This document shows, piece after piece, positions 58,435 through 64,000 of a DNA stretch of 64,000 nt. Origin of the DNA: Crocodylus rhombifer. Lineage: Eukaryota; Chordata; Crocodylia; Crocodylidae. Each line of letters starts with the position of its first letter. Position 1 is the first letter of the stretch. The stretch covers positions 62,001 through 126,000 of the forward strand of contig JAVSML010018990.1 of NCBI GenBank assembly GCA_038503035.1. Direction: 5' to 3'. A program made the position numbers and the translations under genes. The notes beneath the pieces were generated by a model. It did not search any database and was not told the origin of the DNA. It saw only the letters and a list, made by a program, of their open reading frames with translations.

Positions 58435-60490
58435 CATGCAGGCCTACTTGCAGTGAACTTCACCTCCTAATAAAGGAGTCAGCTGGGCTGTGCTCATCCT
58501 TGCAGCAGATTAATTTTTCGACTGCTGGATTTAATACAATAGCTCCCACACACCCAAACACTAGTCAACCTTATAGTGAAAAGCAACAGGAAGAGGAAGG
58601 GTTAGTAACATCCGCAGTCTCAGCTGAAGAGTTTTTCTCCACCTTCTTCAGCCTTGATTAGCGCCTCAGTTCCCCCGTACCAGCAGTTTCCATAGGTGCA
58701 GCAGAGAGGGCTGTGCATCATCAGGGCACATCTGTTCCGCACAGGTCGGAGTATGGAGCTACTGTAATCCATGCCGGCTGGCAGTGGTCTCAAGGAAACA
58801 AGCTTGGGCATGTGGTGTGGTAGAGGGACAAGATATGCTGGCTCTGCCATAGAGCTCCTCCGATGCCAGGAAAATCCTAAGCCAGCCATCAAGGCTGCAA
58901 AGGCCGCAAACAGAGAATAGGAATGATAGGTTCACCTGGTATTTTAGCCCAGTAAGGAGTAAACTGCTAAGGATTTTTATTGCTTGCTATACTCCCAGCA
59001 TCCCGACGTACCTTATTCTCCTGTTTGCACATAGTGAGAAAGACTCCAGATTTCACTCATGCAAACATTAACAAGACTTTCAGTTCTGCAAAGCACTAGC
59101 CGTGTCCCAGGACTGGGCACAACTCTTTGCACAGTACACTCCCGCATTGAGATGTACCCGCCAAACATAACAGGAAAGGCTAACATAAACCCACCGGGGA
59201 AATCAAATAGAACGGGATGTGGTAAAGTGACTGCCCCCTCCCCCCCGTACAAATGACAATGCCATCTCAGCCCCAATAAATCTAAAATTACATTCCAATC
59301 AGAAAGAGGAACTGTGTGAAACTGTTAAAAGTTCAGTGTACTCCATGTCTGTAAAAAAAGTGGTCTTCCCCTACCTGGCAAACTCTTCCCAGCCCAGATC
59401 AGGTCATTCCTAGATTCTGCAGTATGAAACTATGAACCTCGACCTGATCCTAGAGGGATGCAGTGTAAGATCCTTGCGTACTGAAGTCAATGGCAAAGAT
59501 TTAATGGGGCATTACTGAAGACTGCTTTTCAGGATGGGCCTTAGCTGACAGTCTGAGCTGGGATTCAAGGAACAGAGCACATCCACCGCACTCGCCCTTG
59601 GCTATCCCGACGACACTGCAGCGACAGGGGAAGCAGAAGTGGCAAAAGCATCCTTCAGTCAGAAAAGCCAGCAGCTGATTGCTGCACGAGGAGGAGAGAT
59701 CCGCTGGAGGAGAGGATGCTATTTCCATGCAGCACTTAAGCCTGCTCACTTCACAGAATCAGGGTGGCTCACCCTCTGTAGCAGGTGACCACTCGAACGG
59801 CAAAACCCCAGGTTGCTCCCCCTCCATCTTTCCAGTTAAGATGGATTTTATGTTGCTCTTAATTAAAAAGATCATATTTAATAAATTAACACAGTTCCAG
59901 GGGCTTGATAAATGGAAAGCAAGAACTTCTGAGAGAAAAGTGACACCTCCGATTTCCCTTGCTTTAAGCTGATTTACAGTAAGAACCTTAACATTTGAAT
60001 GTATTCTTCTATAATGAGCTATCATTTTTAATTATGGCAAAACCCACTAGCCAAGTAGCTTTAGCAGTTTAACACTCATTAAATCCACTCTTCAGACACC
60101 AAAGGACTAAAGTAATAAAACTCAAATGGCAACTCCAACAAAGAAAATTTGTATTGAAACGTAACCTTTTAAAAGAGAATATGTTAGTGGTTAACAGTCC
60201 AAGTACAGTGATTTAACATTCCTTTGTTTGCTACATACTGGTATTTATTGCTCCTATATTAATGAAACGTGGTAGAGAGGAACATGATGCAAACGGCTGA
60301 TGTGTTAAACTGAGATTCCAAACTGCAGTCTCTAATGGTGAGCTGCAGTCCATGACGGGTCGTTTGCAAAAGACTTGGATACCAGGGGGAAATTAAACTG
60401 AGGACACTTTAAAGACCACATGTAGAAGGGAAGTTTGTAGATAAGCCCTTTCCAAATACTTCTATAGGGAGAGTGTGGATCTTAACACCT
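58435..60490. other. Stretch without a recognised gene
   Basis: No exon, RNA gene or transposon terminus was recognised between the hAT element and the foldback tail at 60495. Confidence 0.4.
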
Positions 60491-60494
60491 GACA

Positions 60495-60602
60495 GAGTCC
60501 GTTGCTGTTTATGAAAGCTTACGCATCTGATTTAGCTGGTCTATAAAGTGCTAATCTAACCTGCCTTCTGCCGGACTCCAGACTAATCCAACTAACGCTA
60601 AA
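60495..60602 (+). mobile_element. Half copy of the foldback/Penelope-tail family
   Basis: ATGAAAGCTTACGCATCTGA followed by 'ggtctataaagtgctaatctaacctgccttctg' and 'ggactccagactaatccaactaac' matches the right half and tail of the elements at 16804 and 18958. The left arm is missing. Confidence 0.55.
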
Positions 60603-60694
60603 CCATCTCATGCCAGACTTGAGAATCATTTACAGCTGGAGAACCAAGGGACTCAGGAAAACATCATTTGCATGGTACATGCTACCGATTATAC

Positions 60695-60882
60695 CAGGGG
60701 TGGGCAAAATGTGGCCCAGGGGCCAGATGCAGCCTACCAGGCCATTCTATCTGGCCCACAGGGCCCCTAAAAATTTTTTTAAAATTAATATTGATCTGCC
60801 CTGGGCTGCCTGTCATGCAGCCCTCAATGGCTTGCCAAAACTTGGTAAGAGGCCCTCTGCCCAAAATAATTGCCCACCCCTG
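60695..60882. mobile_element. Short hAT-type element (family A, copy 2)
   Basis: CAGGGGTGGGCAAAAT on the left and ATTGCCCACCCCTG on the right are inverted. Target duplications are GATTATAC (60687-60694) and GATTACAC (60883-60890), 7 of 8 matching. The interior (GGCCAGATGCAGCCTACCAG … CTGCCTGTCATGCAGCCCTC) is the same family as 58259-58423, in the same orientation and 188 bp long. Confidence 0.85.
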
Positions 60883-61029
60883 GATTACACTGTTACCTTG
60901 CATTTACAAAGCTCCTTGAACGGGAAACTCCCAAAGCACTTCATTCATTTGTATTTCTACCTAGGAGAAATTTTACAATCTTTGCATTCTCTTATGCCTG
61001 TGGACGGGTGCGTGCCCAAAAACTTGCAA

Positions 61030-61085
61030 ATAAAGAATTGGTTTTTTTGCAAATATCCAGTTGGTCTAATAAAAGATAATCGCCT
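61030..61085 (+). mobile_element. Penelope-like tail fragment
   Basis: TTGGTCTAATAAAAGATAAT preceded by 'aatatccag' matches the tail linked to the GIY-YIG remnant at 28190 and to the palindrome at 22196. Only the tail portion is present. Confidence 0.45.
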
Positions 61086-61370
61086 CTGCCGTGAGTTCTG
61101 ATTCACAGCTGCCCAAGAGACCAGACAGTAGACCATAAAGCAGGCGAAGGAAGGGCATGAGAACATAAAAGTCCTGCAGCTGTCCTGAACGGGTCAGAAA
61201 CAGGATACTTATTTACAAGGGGATTGGAGTGAGGCAACATATTCCCCCTAACCTACCCCCAGGGCATTTGCCATGAGTTTACAAAAGGGTATCCTGAGTC
61301 ACAGCATTGAGGCTCCCATTTTTTCAGTGGGGAAAGGATTAAACCCTGTGGGACTTAGTTAAGGTCGCAT

Positions 61371-61858
61371 TGGGAACATCTACACATGCAATTAATGCAG
61401 CTGAATAAACTCCGACACGGTTTGCGCTAGAGTTTACTGCTCTTGGGTACCACATTTGCACATGTGCCCGGGACCGCAGCACGTTGAGCCTAGGTGGAGC
61501 AGCCCCCGCTGGCAGGGAGCCCCGGGGGTCAGCCTGCCAGCCCAGGGCTCTTCTAACCTGGCTCAACGTGCTGTCGAGGGGCTGGCAGGGGCACAACAGG
61601 GCTACAGTGTGGGACTAGCTGGCAGGCAGTCCCCACATTGGAGGATCCTCATGCCACAGCCAGCCCCATCAGCATCGACATGTGTGTTGTGGTGGAGTAA
61701 ATAACTCTGCCATAGGATAGCATTTGTGTCCGACAGTGCTATCCTACAGCAAGGTTAATTGGTTTACTCTGGCTTAATGGCACCGCACATGTAGACGCTG
61801 ACTTTACTGCGGAGCTAATTTGTCAGCTCTGCCGTAAATACTTTGTGTAGACACACCC
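61371..61858. mobile_element. Short DNA transposon with terminal and internal inverted repeats
   Basis: The left end 'gaacatctacacatgcaattaatgcag' is mirrored by 'gccgtaaatactttgtgtagacacaccc' on the right (both reduce to TCTACACA-type ends). Internally CAGCACGTTGAGCCTAGG and CTGGCTCAACGTGCTGTC are inverted around a GC-rich core, and 'ataggatagca/tgctatcctac' form another pair. The superfamily is not determined and no transposase is present. Confidence 0.5.
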
Positions 61859-61859
61859 A

Positions 61860-62380
61860 CAGCAAACCAAGGGCAGGCCTGGAGAAGGCAGACAGACTGC
61901 TGTGTCCCAGCCCCGAGGCGGGGCTCTGCCCCCAGCCCCTTGGCAGTCTGGGCAGTGCACACCAACTCTCACAGGGAAGCTGAGACTCTAAAACCAAAAA
62001 ATCCCCAATAAAACAAAAAAGGAAAAGTCTCAGTATTCAGGACAGCACATACTCACAAAGCAGCAGCAAAAATTAACCCCTCCACAGCTGGCAGGTGTCA
62101 TTCTCGTTTAGATCAATGGAACATAAGGACAGTCTGGTAAAGGCTAAAGGCAGCAGAAGAGGCTCCTTCAGACCAAAGCCTCATTGACTTTTCCACCAAA
62201 CACTGGCACCAGTAGCCAACAGACTCCTGTGCACTACAGCAGCATCCATTTATCAGCAAATTGTAATTAAACTTAGACAAGACACAGTAGAAAGAAATAA
62301 GGAATGAAGCCAAGTGCAAATCTGGTAATTGCAGAGAATGTCTTTGCGAGAGTGATGCAGGCTATATAACTCATTGATGC
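61860..62380. other. Stretch without a recognised gene
   Basis: No feature was recognised between the DNA element and the first arm of the distal inverted pair. Confidence 0.4.
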
Positions 62381-62382
62381 AC

Positions 62383-62650
62383 GGTCCACAGGAGCTCGAG
62401 AGTCCGCAGAGTCGAAGCCGCGACAGCAGCACGTGCACCAGCTTCCGTTTTACTTCTGTGTTGTCAAGAAACATCTTAGAGAGAGGCTGGAAAATTACCT
62501 TCTGTTTGCTGTCAGCTCATGTCGCAAGAAGGGGCAATACTGCCAACCCCAAGCCAACAAACGTCACGAATCTGGCTTCCACAAAACTGACTGCCTTAAA
62601 AACACCACACTTTTTTTTTAAACCCATTTGAGATTTCTGAGATTTATCTG
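62383..62650 (+). repeat. Inverted-pair unit, arm 1 (unknown family)
   Basis: The unit runs from about AGGAGCTCGAGAGTCC to TGAGATTTCTGAGAT. It is the reverse complement of 63335-63610 with roughly 85-90% identity by eye. Both arms keep an open frame of about 60 codons on the same unit strand (LPFYFCVVKKHLRERLE, then YCQPQANK). A run of T lies near its right end. No domain was recognised. Confidence 0.75.
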
Positions 62651-62654
62651 AACT

Positions 62655-63330
62655 CACGTTCTCCATTTTTCTTCCACAGGACTAGAACTTGGGGGGTGGT
62701 CATTTTAGTTTTAAATGAAAGTCCAATTTTTTATGCCTTCAACTAACTCCAGGCACTAAGTCATAAAGAAAAATATAGGCTATCAAAAGACTGGACACTG
62801 AGGGAATAACACCTTTAAATGGTTCCTGTTCCCAGAGCTAGGTGCAGTTATGCAAGGAGGGATTCTGAGTTGTTCCACTGCACGTAAAATTTACCAGCAG
62901 AAGTTGCAGAGAAAAACCCTCTGAGATTAAGACAAATTTATTTATCTCTGCATCTCAACTGTGCTGCATCCAGGCCTTAAATAAAAGGTGGTATCATACT
63001 GAAGACTTGCTGAAAAATCTAGTTCTCTATTAAAATCAATGGCAAGCAAAAAGCCCTGTGCAATTTGTTCAAATTAGCTTTGAAGACACTGATCAATTTT
63101 GAATGAGACCAATGCTCGTGTCCTCGATGTTGCCTTGGGAAACTATTTCATATATAGAGTGCGTATACATCTGTGTGCACACATGTGACTCAACATGGCA
63201 CAGCAGCATTTCATCGCAGTCAAATTCAATTCTGTCTGGGCTAGATCCAAAGCCCTTGGAAATCAATAGGAGTCCTCCCCTCGGGTTCAGTGAGCTTTGG
63301 ATCAAGCTGCAGCTGTAAACGGTGATGTTG
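62655..63330. other. Spacer between the two inverted arms
   Basis: About 690 bp of A/T-rich sequence has no recognised gene or repeat. It would form the loop of a long hairpin if transcribed. Confidence 0.5.
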
Positions 63331-63334
63331 ATAC

Positions 63335-63610
63335 ATCTCAGAAATCTCAGCTGGGTTGTTTAAAAAAAAAAAAGTGTGGTATTTTTAAGCCACCAGTTTT
63401 CTGGAAGCCTGATTTGTGACATTTGTTGGCTTGGGGTTGGCAGTATTGCACCTTCTTGCAACATGACCTTACAGCAAACAGAAGGTAACTTTCCAGCCTC
63501 TCTCTAAGATGTTTCTTGACAACACAGAAGTAAAATGGAAGCTGGCGCAGTGCACATGCTGCTGTCGCAGCTTTGACTCTCTGGACTCTCGAGCTCCTGC
63601 GGACGCTAGT
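63335..63610 (-). repeat. Inverted-pair unit, arm 2 (unknown family)
   Basis: The minus strand repeats arm 1: AGGAGCTCGAGAGTCC, then CTTCTGTGTTGTCAAGAAAC, ATCTTAGAGAGAGGCTGGAA and 'ccaaccccaagccaacaaatg', followed by a T-run (an A-run of 12 on the plus strand at 63362-63373). The frame LPFYFCVVKKHLRERLESYL is maintained relative to arm 1. Confidence 0.75.
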
Positions 63611-63614
63611 CATG

Positions 63615-64000
63615 ACGCTTTCGTGGCCCACATTTGACTCGTCATTACATAGCTTGATGCTCCCATTATATAACTAAAGATTTGTTTTTTGAGACCAGCC
63701 ACATGGCACATAGGCTGTCGTATAAAGTCAAAGACTAATGAAAATCCGCAGAAAAACAGCCTGGCAGGCCTGCTGGGGCCACTGCTCATTTCTCTGGTTT
63801 TATTTTAAAATCATCCTAAAATGATTCGGGAATGCAAATTAAATTCTAACCTGGAGACTTAAAAGCATTAAAGCAGAGATTAGGCAGTGACAATTAAGAC
63901 GAGAACATTTGTGTGTCAGGACCAGATGTATTAGAGTCTCTCCCCTAAGATACCGGTTGGAATCAGCACAGCAGACAAAGATTGTTCCAGGCATGTTAAT
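63615..64000. other. Right edge, nothing recognised
   Basis: No exon, repeat terminus or RNA gene was recognised in the last 385 bp. Confidence 0.4.

Noticed and set aside
1..64000. CRISPR arrays, bacterial operons, rRNA or tRNA genes
   Set aside because: No regularly spaced direct repeats, ribosomal sequence or convincing cloverleaf was seen; the repeat content is that of a vertebrate genome.

Overview
The window looks like vertebrate nuclear DNA, most likely from a crocodilian or a close sauropsid. Coding sequence is sparse and split into short exons with GT-AG boundaries. The interspersed repeats are CR1 LINEs with the typical sauropsid 3' end (GGGCTGGACTCGACGATCTC-like text, then short CTATGAAA repeats), an RTE-clade LINE, Penelope-like tails, many short hAT-type elements and old MIR/CORE-SINE fragments. 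No bacterial operon, phage or CRISPR structure is present.

One host gene can be supported. It runs on the minus strand and has six phase-consistent exons, in transcript order 21338-21262, 17637-17469, 12121-11992, 8924-8766, 5860-5795 and 549-364. They join without a frame break into 259 codons from an ATG at 21328. The next exons lie beyond the left edge. The protein is the N-terminal part of a CRACD/KIAA1211-family protein (the CRACD, CRACDL, KIAA1210 group): a polybasic stretch (KKKSKFQTFKNFFAKKKRKE), a Ser-rich segment, an ALSHDSVFIF motif, an acidic EDDGLPRSPPEIS segment, a SLSLGGTDSEDE segment and AAKHRIALNPRKQR. CRACD itself restrains the actin capping protein. The paralogue cannot be fixed from memory alone, so no symbol is given.

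Layout: 0-21.3 kb holds the six exons and their introns. It also holds a small CpG-rich patch at about 13.7 kb (a possible internal promoter), a hAT element with a perfect 8-bp target duplication (15.07-15.37 kb) and two foldback elements. From 21.3 to 64 kb no host exon is certain. This part may be a long 5' intron and/or upstream flank. It holds a 430-bp palindrome (22.2-22.6 kb), a decayed RTE-type LINE (25.35-28.08 kb, minus) beside a Penelope-like GIY-YIG remnant (28.2-28.7 kb, minus), two frameshifted CR1 copies head-to-tail (38.8-41.7 kb, plus), several hAT-type and palindromic elements (36.6, 47.5-50.1, 58.3, 60.7, 61.4 kb), a 612-bp near-perfect palindrome (53.9-54.5 kb) and an inverted pair of about 265-bp units (62.4 and 63.3 kb).

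I found no evidence of a new multi-gene system. The most unusual content is structural: large inverted repeats with conserved arms, and foldback repeats whose tails match the 3' end of a Penelope-like element in the same window. All calls come from reading the sequence and no database was searched.
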